Source: Firmicutes bacterium UBA3553
GTDB lineage: Bacteria > Bacillota > Clostridia > Tissierellales > Sedimentibacteraceae
Assembly: GCA_002381185.1 (NCBI GenBank)
Contig: DFOA01000012.1
Location: 1-8,600 of the forward strand
Length of the DNA stretch: 8,600 nt
Direction of reading: 5' to 3'
The notes under the pieces were generated by a model, which saw nothing but the letters and a program-made list of their open reading frames with translations, did no database searches and was not told where the DNA came from. Positions 1 through 7,321 of this stretch are shown in pieces. A program made the translations under genes and the position numbers. Position 1 is the first letter of the stretch, and every line of letters starts with the position of its first letter.

Positions 1-192
1 CAGTTTATGCCGTCATATTCAATTATATTGATAACTCAATTGTCAAACTTTCAAAGTGCATATCATAATAAAGATGTCAATGGTATACTGATTCATTCAT
101 CATCATATTATCATCAAATAAAAGAAGCTTATAGTCACTCGGATAATACGATATACCCATATACATTTCTGAAAAGTTTTAAAATGAAATGA
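1..192 (+). CDS. Possible C-terminal end of an unidentified gene
   Basis: The frame is open from the left edge and stops at TGA 190-192. The first internal ATG is at 7, with no clear ribosome binding site in the few bases before it, so if real this is the 3' end of a gene beginning outside the window. The peptide is rich in Ser, Tyr, Asn and Ile, has no recognisable domain, and could simply be an AT-rich open stretch. A competing frame (3-68) is also open from the edge, which weakens the call. No function is proposed. Confidence 0.2.
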   Translation, partial: QFMPSYSIILITQLSNFQSAYHNKDVNGILIHSSSYYHQIKEAYSHSDNTIYPYTFLKSFKMK

Positions 193-232
193 TTGAATTT
201 AATCATAAAAAATGTTATGCTACCCGAGGTAA

Positions 233-261
233 ACAAAAAAACATCATAACTAGTTTATAAT
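233..261 (+). promoter_or_regulatory. Candidate promoter for the ABC-F gene
   Basis: A perfect TATAAT lies at 256-261. The matching -35 position (233-238, ACAAAA at 17-base spacing) is poor and there is no TGn extension. It is the best -10 hexamer between the left-edge frame and the ABC-F start, and would give a leader RNA of about 80 bases. The assignment rests on the -10 box alone. Confidence 0.35.
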
Positions 262-294
262 GAATTACAAAATTGCAATTGGAAAGATTATATA

Positions 295-342
295 TTGAAG
301 AACTTAGTTATAAGCTCTTTTTTAGGTGATAAAGAAAGGTAA
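295..342 (+). CDS. Possible 15-residue leader peptide of ABC-F gene
   Basis: A TTG at 295 follows GGAAAG (281-286) at 8-base spacing and opens a 15-codon frame, read as MKNLVISSFLGDKER, ending with TAA at 340-342, five bases before the ABC-F ATG. Its coding sequence overlaps the terminator-like hairpin at 298-323, and its stop lies just after the ABC-F Shine-Dalgarno (AAAGG, 335-339). That is the geometry expected of a ribosome-controlled attenuator, a known control mode for antibiotic-resistance ABC-F genes. TTG is a weaker start than ATG and short frames arise by chance, so this stays a candidate. Confidence 0.3.
   Translation: MKNLVISSFLGDKER
298..323 (+). terminator. Terminator-like hairpin in ABC-F leader (candidate attenuator)
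   Basis: Bases 298-306 (AAGAACTTA) and 311-319 (TAAGCTCTT) pair over nine positions with one A-C mismatch, enclosing the tetraloop GTTA. A run of six T follows at 318-323. The hairpin lies between the candidate promoter and the ABC-F start, so it would stop transcription before the gene unless opened. The stem is AT-rich and modest in strength. Confidence 0.4.
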
Positions 343-346
343 TAAT

Positions 347-2086
347 ATGATAAAAGTTGAAAACTTGTCCTACTCATTTCCACAAAAAAATCTATATAAT
401 AAGATTTCATTTACTTTAGAAGATGGTCAACATTGCGCTTTTATAGGCACAAGTGGAAGTGGAAAAAGCACACTGATAAATATAATTATGGATCCAGAGA
501 AATATATGTTTGATGGTAAGTTAGAGATAGACCCAAATTGTAGGATTGGATATGTAAGTCAGTTCTCACAACTGGACAAACCAAAAGAAACTACTGTTTT
601 TGAATATATAGGCGAAAAATTTATTAAGCTACAAAATGAAATAGCTTCCATTTGTGCTGAAATGGAAACATCTTCGGATATGGATACTCTGCTGGAAAAG
701 TACCAGCAAGCCCAAGACGCATTTGATGCAATTAATGGGAATGAATTTGAAAGCAACATTAATAAAAAACTAAATCTTGCAGACTTAAGTAATCATAAGG
801 GTCTAATGATATCTGAGCTTAGTGGTGGCGAATTTAAACTTGTTCAAGTTATTAAGGAAATGCTTAATCGTCCTGACTTAATAATTATGGATGAACCAGA
901 TGTGTTTTTAGACTTTGAAAATATCAATTCGCTTAAAAACCTAATTAATTCTCACAAAGAAACAATTTTAGTTATTACTCACAACAGATATCTATTGAAT
1001 CATTGTTTTAATAAAATTTTACACCTTGAAAACATGGAACTCCAGGAATTCGATGGAACATATATTGATTATAACTTCTCATTACTGCAAACTAAAATTG
1101 AGTTACAAGAGCTTGCTGCTGATGATGATGAAGAAATCAAGAGAAACGAGATTTTAATCAATAAATTAAGATTTATTGCAACTGAACTTTCTGATGCATC
1201 TAAAGGAAGAGCATTGAAAGCTAGAGTTAAAATTCAACAAAGATTAATGGAACGTAGGATTAAAACGCCATTTGTAGATATTAAGCAGCCATATATCAGT
1301 TTAGCTACTGATAATAAAATCGAAGAAACCATTGCTTTAAAAGTTAGTGATTATAGAGTTGCCTTTGATGAAATACTTTTAGAAAATGTTAATTTTGAGA
1401 TTAAATCTACTGATAAAGTAGCTCTTATTGGTCCAAACGGTACAGGAAAAACAACCTTATTGAGAGACATATATAAAAATGATCATGATTCCATTGAAAT
1501 AAATGGTGATGTTAAAGTTGCTTATTTATCTTAAAATCAAGGAGAAATACTAAACGAAAGCAATACAATACTTGAAGAGTTTGCAGATGTTGGATTTGAA
1601 ACTTATCAAGAAATTAAATCATATCTTTCAAATTATTGTTTTAATGAAAAACTCGTTAATCAAAAGATAGGATCTTTATCTGGTGGAGAAAAAAACATAC
1701 TGCAATTGGCTAAAGTTTCAGCTAGTAACGCGAGCATGCTGCTACTCGATGAACCTACAAGTCATTTAGACACCTATTCACAAATAGCACTTGAAAAGGC
1801 CATAGAAAACTATAACGGTGCAATTTTGATGATTTCTCATGATTACAATTTTATAGTAAATTGTATGGATTATGTTTTAATCATTGAAAATAAGACAATT
1901 AGAAAAATGAGTATGCGAAAATTCAGACAGATGATTTATGCCAAACATTTTGATAAAGACTATTTAGAAATTGAGCAAAAGAAAAAATCCGTGGAAACGG
2001 AAATAGCATTAGCCTTAAAAAATACTGATTTTGAGCTTGCAAAAACTTTATCTAAAAAATTAGAAGATCTAATTAAGTTACTTTAA
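347..2086 (+). pseudogene. ABC-F family ATPase, interrupted by one in-frame stop
   Basis: ABC-F proteins are soluble tandem-ATPase proteins that bind the ribosome; several protect it from antibiotics. From the ATG at 347 (AAAGG at 335-339) the frame is 579 codons, the usual length. Domain 1 has Walker A GTSGSGKST (34-42), signature LSGGE (158-162), Walker B with DEPDVFLD in place of the common DEPTNHLD (182-189) and ITH (210-212). A charged helical linker with an Arg/Lys-rich tip covers about 235-310. Domain 2 has GPNGTGKTT (362-370), LSGGE (444-448), LLLDEPTSHLD (465-475), ISH (496-498) and a lysine-rich coiled-coil tail. No membrane segments are present, as expected. Codon 396 is TAA (1532-1534) where the context (YLS-stop-NQGE) suggests an original CAA for Gln. 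The protein would stop at 395 residues, lacking the second signature and Walker B, so it is probably inactive unless the base is an error. A GTG at 326 could add seven residues but lacks a better binding site. The subgroup and drug are not determined. Confidence 0.88.
1532..1534 (+). other. In-frame TAA inside ABC-F gene
   Basis: This codon splits a frame that is otherwise continuous from 347 to 2086 without any frameshift. A single C-to-T change from CAA gives it. AAGGAG occurs at 1539-1544, just after the stop, but no ATG, GTG or TTG follows in frame at a usable distance. The first in-frame start downstream, TTG at 1706, has its nearest purine-rich site about 18 bases away. Re-initiation is therefore unlikely and would in any case lack the second Walker A. 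Confidence 0.9.
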
Positions 2087-2159
2087 ATCTTGTATTTATG
2101 AATTTATAATAAAATTACAGTTTTTTAAACGATAAATAAATATTCAAATTCATACAAAA

Positions 2160-2191
2160 TGAGCAGTGGTAAACCCTCCTGCTCCTTTTTA
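2160..2191 (+). terminator. Intrinsic terminator after ABC-F gene
   Basis: GAGCAG (2161-2166) pairs with CTGCTC (2179-2184) around a 12-base loop that can add GG/CC pairs, and CTTTTT follows at 2185-2190. It lies 74 bases after the ABC-F stop. Read on the minus strand, the same stem is followed only by ATTTTG, so it could work weakly for the convergent U32 gene too. Confidence 0.75.
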
Positions 2192-2203
2192 TATTTAAAT
2201 TCT

Positions 2204-2231
2204 TAGAGACGACACCCGGATTTGAACTGGG
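2204..2231 (-). other. tRNA 3'-end remnant (T-arm, acceptor strand, degenerate CCA)
   Basis: Read on the minus strand, CCCAG (2227-2231), loop TTCAAAT (2220-2226) and CCGGG (2215-2219) form a T-arm with one A-C mismatch. They are followed by a seven-base acceptor strand TGTCGTC (2208-2214), a discriminator T and CTA in place of CCA. The order and spacing are exactly those of a tRNA 3' end, and the sequence resembles Firmicute tRNA-Cys. No acceptor 5' strand, D-arm or acceptable anticodon arm is found upstream: that space is the U32 coding end. It is therefore a fragment, perhaps a former integration site or the relic of a rearranged tRNA gene. Confidence 0.5.
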
Positions 2232-2237
2232 ATTTTC

Positions 2238-4481
2238 CTACAAAATCTCTTTATTAAAATGTCCTCTTGTGTCTGTTTCCTGATTAAAGACAGCCTTATT
2301 CCTTGAGCCATTTAATTTGCTTAAGGCCATTTTAATGGTTTTCACAACCTGCTCTTTTGATTCAACTGTGAAGTTTAATCTGAATGCCTCGATTCCTTTT
2401 ATGCTTTGCAGCTCATCTAAAAGATTAAGCGTCTTCCCATTAAGGATAGTCGTTGTACAATCATCATGAGAAATGATAGGGAACGTTCCTTGCTCATCTT
2501 TTAACTCATAGCTCTTAGTTTTGCAAATACCACATTGATTCATTTTTTTCATCGGACAATATTTTGTAAACATCAAAGGAGCCTTACCATATACAATCAT
2601 TTCTAGTGCAGGATGGCCGTCATTTTCTTCATAATAGGCATTAATTAAATCTTCAATTTGTCTCTTATTCAATTCATAAGATAAAGTTACTCGTTTCGCA
2701 CCTAATCTATATAATTCATAGCAACTGGCAGAATTAACAACATTTAGAGAATAGTCCGTAACAAAAGGATTAGTTTTTCTGTAGTGATAAATTCCGCCAT
2801 ATCCTCCGATTAGTAGCTGCCCTTCTTTTTCCTTATAATCATTCTGGTTTCTTCTAATAATGTTTTCAAAATAGATTTCCTTAATTCCACAGCTCACGCA
2901 AGCATCATACTGTTCCTTAGTCGTTACAGAGGCCGTAAGGTATGTTTTTTCAGGGGCAAAGCTTATTTTTTCTTTTGCTGTCAATGATTTGGTTCTTTTC
3001 TTATGGCTGTTAAGCTTTAAGTCATATAAGCCCTGTACAATATCTCTTCTTGCTGAATTTAACAGTTTAGCTGGAATAAATGCATTGCTTTCCTCAAAAT
3101 CTACATGATTAAGCTCGAATATAGTATCATTTAATCTGGAAAATTGCTTTATTATCTGCTGTTTTGTTGTTGGATTATTAATTGCGACCCCTAGTATTTC
3201 CTCGCTTTCATATAAATAATTAAAGCCTAAGCCCGACCCATCTATGATAAGCTTTGAATCTGGAAATGCATACACTCTAATATCTAGGTTAAAACGCTTA
3301 AATTCTTTTTCCAGTGATGATTCTAACTCTTTGTAATATAGATAATCCTTCGTTATATATACTAAATCACCCTTGGACAACTTTTCTTTGATTTTGATAT
3401 AGCAGACATCATCTGCTTTGTTGATTAAATTGCCATCTTTATCGTACAGTTTTACAACAGTTAAATTAACATCTTCATTGTTATGACTTATTCTGATTGT
3501 ATCGTTTTGATTTAAAGTACATGTAAGTGTTATTTCATACATGTCTTTAACAATCTTGCTAATTCTTCCAATTTCATAACCAAAGTTATTAGGTCTTAAG
3601 ATGTTTGTAATATCTTTCTTATCTTCGTGAAACAAATATCCTTTAGTAAATGTTCTGTTGAATGTTTTGTTCAGATTTTCTTTATCTTCTTCGGTTATTT
3701 TATTATCCAGGGCCATGCGATATTTTGATACAGTGTTAGCAACATACGCAGGCTCTTTCATTCGACCTTCTATTTTTAAAGAATCAATTTCTTTTAAATC
3801 ATTTATATACTCGATCGTGTTTAAATCCTTAGTAGATAGAATATAGTTTTTACCTAAAGATGTATCTGTTGTCTTATCAATTAGTTCATACTCCTTACGA
3901 CATGAACCAACACATCTTCCGCGATTTCCGCTTCGATAGCCGATTAATCCGGACATTAGACAGTTTCCAGAATATGATACACATAAAGCACCGTGAACAA
4001 AAATTTCTAAAGGTACTTTAGCTATTCTTCTTATCTCTTTTACTTTTTCAATCTCAACCTCACGGGACAGAACAACTCTTTTAGCACCAAGTTCTTTAAA
4101 TAATAAAGTCCCGTCTAAATCATCTATTCCCATTTGAGTTGAGCAATGTGCTTCCATATCAATAAAGTTTTTAACTAAATAATCGAAAGCAGCCAGATCC
4201 TGGACGATAATTCCATCAACACCGATTTCATTTAACATGTCCATCTGCTCTTCTATCTCTTCAACTTCGTTTTCGAAAACAATGGTATTCATTGTTACAT
4301 AGATTTTAACATTCCTCAGGTGCGCATACGTAACAGCCTCTTTTAACGATTCTAAATCAAAATTAGATGAGTATGCACGTGCACCAAATTTTTGCATTCC
4401 TAAGTATATTGCATCACAACCATTAGAAATTGCAGCTTTTAAAGCTTCCATATTTCCTGCTGGAGCTAATAATTCAGTCAT
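2238..4481 (-). CDS. U32 family protein, RlhA/TrhP-like RNA hydroxylation factor
   Basis: Annotated historically as peptidase U32, this family includes RlhA (23S rRNA cytidine hydroxylation) and TrhP (tRNA uridine hydroxylation), which use prephenate-derived chemistry and probably an Fe-S cluster. The start at 4481 is preferred because GGAGG lies six bases upstream; an ATG 12 bases earlier overlaps that site. The protein has 747 residues. It begins with the hallmark ELLAPAGNMEALKAA. The TIM-barrel-like domain carries HCSTQMG (112-118), LEIFVHGALC (158-167) and the four family cysteines C167, C174, C190 and C194. A region around 385-495, ending in FIPAKLLNSARR, matches the DUF3656 segment of RlhA-type proteins. 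The last 240 residues look like a degenerate second copy of the first domain, with their own C642, C650 and C653. It is longer than E. coli RlhA. rRNA versus tRNA as substrate cannot be decided here. It is convergent with the ABC-F gene. Confidence 0.9.
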   Translation of the reverse strand: MTELLAPAGNMEALKAAISNGCDAIYLGMQKFGARAYSSNFDLESLKEAVTYAHLRNVKIYVTMNTIVFENEVEEIEEQMDMLNEIGVDGIIVQDLAAFDYLVKNFIDMEAHCSTQMGIDDLDGTLLFKELGAKRVVLSREVEIEKVKEIRRIAKVPLEIFVHGALCVSYSGNCLMSGLIGYRSGNRGRCVGSCRKEYELIDKTTDTSLGKNYILSTKDLNTIEYINDLKEIDSLKIEGRMKEPAYVANTVSKYRMALDNKITEEDKENLNKTFNRTFTKGYLFHEDKKDITNILRPNNFGYEIGRISKIVKDMYEITLTCTLNQNDTIRISHNNEDVNLTVVKLYDKDGNLINKADDVCYIKIKEKLSKGDLVYITKDYLYYKELESSLEKEFKRFNLDIRVYAFPDSKLIIDGSGLGFNYLYESEEILGVAINNPTTKQQIIKQFSRLNDTIFELNHVDFEESNAFIPAKLLNSARRDIVQGLYDLKLNSHKKRTKSLTAKEKISFAPEKTYLTASVTTKEQYDACVSCGIKEIYFENIIRRNQNDYKEKEGQLLIGGYGGIYHYRKTNPFVTDYSLNVVNSASCYELYRLGAKRVTLSYELNKRQIEDLINAYYEENDGHPALEMIVYGKAPLMFTKYCPMKKMNQCGICKTKSYELKDEQGTFPIISHDDCTTTILNGKTLNLLDELQSIKGIEAFRLNFTVESKEQVVKTIKMALSKLNGSRNKAVFNQETDTRGHFNKEIL

Positions 4482-4501
4482 TTTTTCCTCCATACTACCG
4501 C

Positions 4502-4625
4502 TATTCTGCGCTAAGCGCTTCTAACCGGTTGTAAAATTTTTCTACAGTTAACAGCTTTTTTCGGGTTAAAAAGCGTCATTTTTTTGCTGTTTTTCGGGGA
4601 CCGCATAGCTGCCCCTCTTGGGAAC
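4502..4625. repeat. Cluster of short palindromes in intergenic region
   Basis: Within about 120 bases lie GCGCTAAGCGC (4508-4518), AACCGGTT (4523-4530) and a hairpin GCTTTTT/AAAAAGC (4554-4560 with 4568-4574) followed on the plus strand by seven T (4579-4585). There is also GGGG...CCCC around 4597-4616. No gene reads into them on the plus strand, so a terminator role there is doubtful. On the minus strand they lie in the leader of the U32 gene and could fold in its mRNA. The stretch 4482-4776 holds nothing else convincing. Confidence 0.35.
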
Positions 4626-4753
4626 CCTTGCGAATCTTCTTCTAATTTTTCCAACAGATCTTTCCAAACATACCCTTCCTCTGTCAGATAAAGTGCCTTA
4701 ATTCGAAACTTATTCTTTTGTATCGATGGAGTATGTTTACTCCCATATCCCAT
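4511..4753 (-). CDS. Doubtful 80-codon ORF between helical protein and U32 genes
   Basis: The frame lies 23 bases after the 594-residue gene and 29 bases before the U32 start, so its position is operon-like. The middle (about residues 15-45, including ALYLTEEGYVWKDLLEKLEE) looks like real helical protein. The last 35 residues are Lys/Pro/Arg-rich and overlap several palindromes, which looks non-coding. No Shine-Dalgarno precedes the ATG (AAAACATCGG). It may be a relic or a chance frame. No family is recognised. Confidence 0.25.
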   Translation of the reverse strand: MGYGSKHTPSIQKNKFRIKALYLTEEGYVWKDLLEKLEEDSQGFPRGAAMRSPKNSKKMTLFNPKKAVNCRKILQPVRSA

Positions 4754-4776
4754 CCGATGTTTTTAATATCATTGAT

Positions 4777-6561
4777 TCATCTGTTTTTCATTCCATATGT
4801 CACCAATTCTTTGCGGAACGCACTTCGTCGGGAATACTCACTTCTATACCTCTCCATAATATGCGTCTTAGCGTCAGGAATACCAAGAGACTCCTGTACT
4901 TCTCCAAATGCAGCGATAAAAGAAGCACACTCTCCATAATAGTTTCTATGATTTCCTTCCATAATTCCAGTCACTCTGCCGGCAATCCATTTTTCAATTC
5001 TCTCTAACCATTTCTTTGTTTCCTCTGCTGTCAGTTGTACTTCATTCTTCCATGAATTGAAAAGCTGTGAAAACAATTCATTATCCGATAATTTGGAATT
5101 AATTTTCGTTCCCTGATAAAACTTATCAGCGGATATTTCGCAGGCAGACTTTGCCCTGCCTTGCATTGCCTTCATACCATTCGGAAATTTTTCTCCTTGA
5201 AACAGCAGCAAAAGCATAAACGCCAGTCCCTGCTTCATAAACGTTGATGACCAACCAAGGGCATTCTTTTCATTCATACCCACAGAGTACATCCTTTCAA
5301 ACTGTTCTTCAAAAAACAGCATAGTACAATAGCCCTCTCGATAAAGATGATTTTCCCTCTCGGCATTCATGTCGTAAGAAAGGCTTTTATCTCGATTTTT
5401 CGTTTCCTGATAAGTCTGTTCTATAATAAATTTAAGTTCCTGTTCCCATTGTTTCCAATTATTAGAGCAGATTCTTATTCGCATATAGTTAACCACTGTA
5501 GTTTCAGAACGAAATGCTTCGATCCAGCATTTTTCCATCTTCTCAGGATCATTCAATTTCACTGCATACTCTGCTGTAAAAAGTGCTATTTCGCTCCTGA
5601 TTAGATAAGAAGATGGTATTTTCTCCATCGCTTCTATCCCAATTTCAAACATGCTATCACTTTCATCAGAATTTAGTTTTATCTCTAAAAACTGCTGATA
5701 CAAGGAAGGATGCTCCGTTACATATTTTCTTGCATTTTCCAACAGACAGCTTTCATCTTGAATCATGGACTGAGCTTCTCTTAATAATTTCTCCGCTGAT
5801 TTACTTTTTTGCGCACCGAGGTATTCTATCCACATCGGAAGAAAAGCATCAAACTGTGGTAATTCATCATTTCCAGATTGCATGATATCCTCAAGCTTCA
5901 CATCATAATACCCAAAATTACCCATCATGCAATATATTTCATCTGCTCTGTCTTCAAGTTGGTTTCCCATATAGGCAAGATATAAACATTCTTTTACAAA
6001 CGGAATATACTCATGCCCTAATAAATTATATTGATCCAACCCACACATATATAAAGAGGAGCCATCATAATCACAATAATCTCCTTCCGAAGATACCTCC
6101 AATACAGATAAAATTTTTGAAAGCCCATATCCCTCCTCATATAACTCCCTATCAACACAGGTATGAATTAATTCCATTGCTTCATTAATATCCTTTAAAA
6201 TTCCCTTTGGGTCAGAGAAGAGAACCTCATCTACATCACTATTGTACCAGTCATCCCACTCTTCATTATATTCACTATCTAAAAGACGATTTGCAGAATT
6301 GATTTGAATTAATCTCTCTTTTATGCTTTCTATGTCAGTTACTATTTGAGATATTCCATCATCAATGCACTTCTTGCAGGATTTGCTCCCTGATATATTT
6401 TCATAAGACCTCATCAATTGCAGCAAATCGTTTCTTCTATTTTCAGGCCACGTTCTTGCTATCTCATGGATCAGCATTTCCATATTTTCATGGCTTAAAT
6501 TCTGTGAAAGTGCATCCACTTCTTTGAGAAATTTAGGCAACTTCATGCGCTCATTATTCAT
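4777..6561 (-). CDS. Uncharacterised 594-residue alpha-helical repeat protein
   Basis: The start at 6561 has GGAAGGG a few bases upstream. The protein has no signal peptide or clear membrane segment and is acidic and rich in Leu, Glu, Met, Tyr and Trp. Its alternating amphipathic helices resemble a TPR-like solenoid. The N-terminus has FLKEVDALSQNLSHENMEML followed by IHEIARTWPENRR (31-43), which reads like a conserved module. A CKKC pair sits at 62-65, too little for a SWIM zinc finger. An acidic, aromatic stretch (about 95-120, EEWDDWYNSDVDE) follows. The C-terminus ends in a basic helix, YRSEYSRRSAFRKEL, reminiscent of the tails of SWIM-associated helical proteins in Firmicutes. That resemblance is from memory and weak. 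No catalytic motif is visible. Base composition is less AT-rich than at the right end of the window, suggesting a resident gene. A scaffold or interaction role is a guess. Confidence 0.75.
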   Translation of the reverse strand: MNNERMKLPKFLKEVDALSQNLSHENMEMLIHEIARTWPENRRNDLLQLMRSYENISGSKSCKKCIDDGISQIVTDIESIKERLIQINSANRLLDSEYNEEWDDWYNSDVDEVLFSDPKGILKDINEAMELIHTCVDRELYEEGYGLSKILSVLEVSSEGDYCDYDGSSLYMCGLDQYNLLGHEYIPFVKECLYLAYMGNQLEDRADEIYCMMGNFGYYDVKLEDIMQSGNDELPQFDAFLPMWIEYLGAQKSKSAEKLLREAQSMIQDESCLLENARKYVTEHPSLYQQFLEIKLNSDESDSMFEIGIEAMEKIPSSYLIRSEIALFTAEYAVKLNDPEKMEKCWIEAFRSETTVVNYMRIRICSNNWKQWEQELKFIIEQTYQETKNRDKSLSYDMNAERENHLYREGYCTMLFFEEQFERMYSVGMNEKNALGWSSTFMKQGLAFMLLLLFQGEKFPNGMKAMQGRAKSACEISADKFYQGTKINSKLSDNELFSQLFNSWKNEVQLTAEETKKWLERIEKWIAGRVTGIMEGNHRNYYGECASFIAAFGEVQESLGIPDAKTHIMERYRSEYSRRSAFRKELVTYGMKNR

Positions 6562-6653
6562 TTTTTCCCTTCCATCATTTCAACTCTTTTTCATTTATCT
6601 TTAAAAACGTACGAATTTCTATCATTTACGATCGCTGTATCCGCAAAATCCGT

Positions 6654-6749
6654 TCAACCCGAAAACTTCTGATTTTTCTTTGAAGATGGCAAACTCCAAA
6701 CCGTATACCATTTATTGTTCCAATAGAGCATTTCATAAGGGTCGATCAT
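6654..6749 (-). CDS. Possible 31-residue ORF, perhaps a protein remnant
   Basis: An ATG at 6749 follows GGAG at six-base spacing and opens 31 codons beginning MIDPYEMLYWNNKWYTVW, ending at TGA 6654-6656. The composition (Asp-Pro-Tyr, then Trp-Tyr after a charged turn) resembles the core of WYL-type domains, but it is far too short to assign. An in-frame TGA lies just before the ATG. It sits in the 210-base gap between the 107-residue gene and the 594-residue gene, where I see nothing else. It could be a small peptide or a relic. Confidence 0.25.
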   Translation of the reverse strand: MIDPYEMLYWNNKWYTVWSLPSSKKNQKFSG

Positions 6750-6771
6750 TCAAAACTCCATATACTCTAAA

Positions 6772-7095
6772 CTACATCTTAACAAAGGCACTTACCGTTT
6801 CCTTCAGCTCATCACTGAACTCTTCGAGATCTTCAAAGCTAATTGCACCATCATTTATAAGTGAAATAATGTTATAAATAAGGTTCGACCGGCTCATTTC
6901 TAATTGAACACCAGTTTTCTTCCTATCTGCCTTTATTCTCTTGTCCAGCCTCCAAAACTTTTCTGATGGATTAGCGTCTTCACTTAGTAATTCTATATAT
7001 TCCTTATTGAGCTTATTCATATAGGCTTCCTGCCAATCAGCAATTTTATTTTTAAAAAGCGTCCAATCCACCTTTGTAAATCTATGCTCTTGCAA
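6772..7095 (-). CDS. Uncharacterised 107-residue protein, TTG start
   Basis: The start is TTG at 7095, preceded by GGGAGG nine bases upstream; no ATG or GTG further up fits. The protein is soluble, highly charged and predicted helical. It opens with FTKVDWTLFKNKIADWQEAY, has a mid-section SEKFWRLDKRIKADRK, and ends with a helical segment LEMSRSNLIYNIISLINDG followed by FEDLEEFSDELKETV. It looks like a small conserved Clostridia protein, but I cannot attach a function. No DNA-binding helix-turn-helix is obvious. It is followed by a 210-base gap before the next gene, so it is probably transcribed separately. Confidence 0.7.
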   Translation of the reverse strand: MQEHRFTKVDWTLFKNKIADWQEAYMNKLNKEYIELLSEDANPSEKFWRLDKRIKADRKKTGVQLEMSRSNLIYNIISLINDGAISFEDLEEFSDELKETVSAFVKM

Positions 7096-7135
7096 AGTCT
7101 CAAACCTCCCATTAATTTCAGATTTCCATTCAAAT

Positions 7136-7282
7136 TCAATTATTAAGTTTTGCTTTATAACTGGCAGCTGTAAAGTTTTTTGCTTTAAAGTTCATAATCT
7201 CCACATGACTTGAGAAAACATTAATGATGTCGTAGACTGATATTCCCCCTTGGTGGATGCTTTCTTCAAACTTTATAACTAC
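7136..7282 (-). pseudogene. Orphan coding remnant upstream of 107-residue gene
   Basis: A frame of about 49 codons, bounded by stops at 7283-7285 and 7136-7138, reads like genuine protein (for example FEESIHQGGISVYDIINVFS). It has no start codon with a binding site, only an internal ATG late in the frame. Near its end FKAKNF and YKAKLN form an imperfect repeat, mirrored in the DNA by two copies of AAGTTTT-GCTTTA around 7145-7190. It lies between the toxin gene and the 107-residue gene and may be the 3' end of a gene cut off by the event that brought in the TA pair. Identity is unknown. Confidence 0.3.
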
Positions 7283-7321
7283 TTATATTCAAATTAAATA
7301 CACCTAATTTAATAGGTATAT

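Noticed and set aside
559..759. Minus-strand open frame inside the ABC-F gene
   Set aside because: It is antisense to well-conserved ABC-F coding sequence and has no binding site.
1706..2086. Downstream half of ABC-F as a separate gene starting at TTG 1706
   Set aside because: It begins in the middle of the second signature region, lacks Walker A, has no properly spaced Shine-Dalgarno, and is in frame with the upstream half, so it is the interrupted gene's tail.
4554..4585. Plus-strand hairpin with T7 as a terminator
   Set aside because: No plus-strand gene or promoter leads into it; on the minus strand there is no T-run after the stem.
4718..5885. Several plus-strand open frames (4718-4939, 4726-5007, 5347-5604, 5613-5885)
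   Set aside because: Most are antisense to the 594-residue coding region, and the compositions look like reverse-frame translation.
7296..7320. Hairpin ACCTA/TAGGT after the toxin gene as its terminator
   Set aside because: The stem has only five clean pairs, is AT-rich and lacks a proper T-run, so it is too weak to call.
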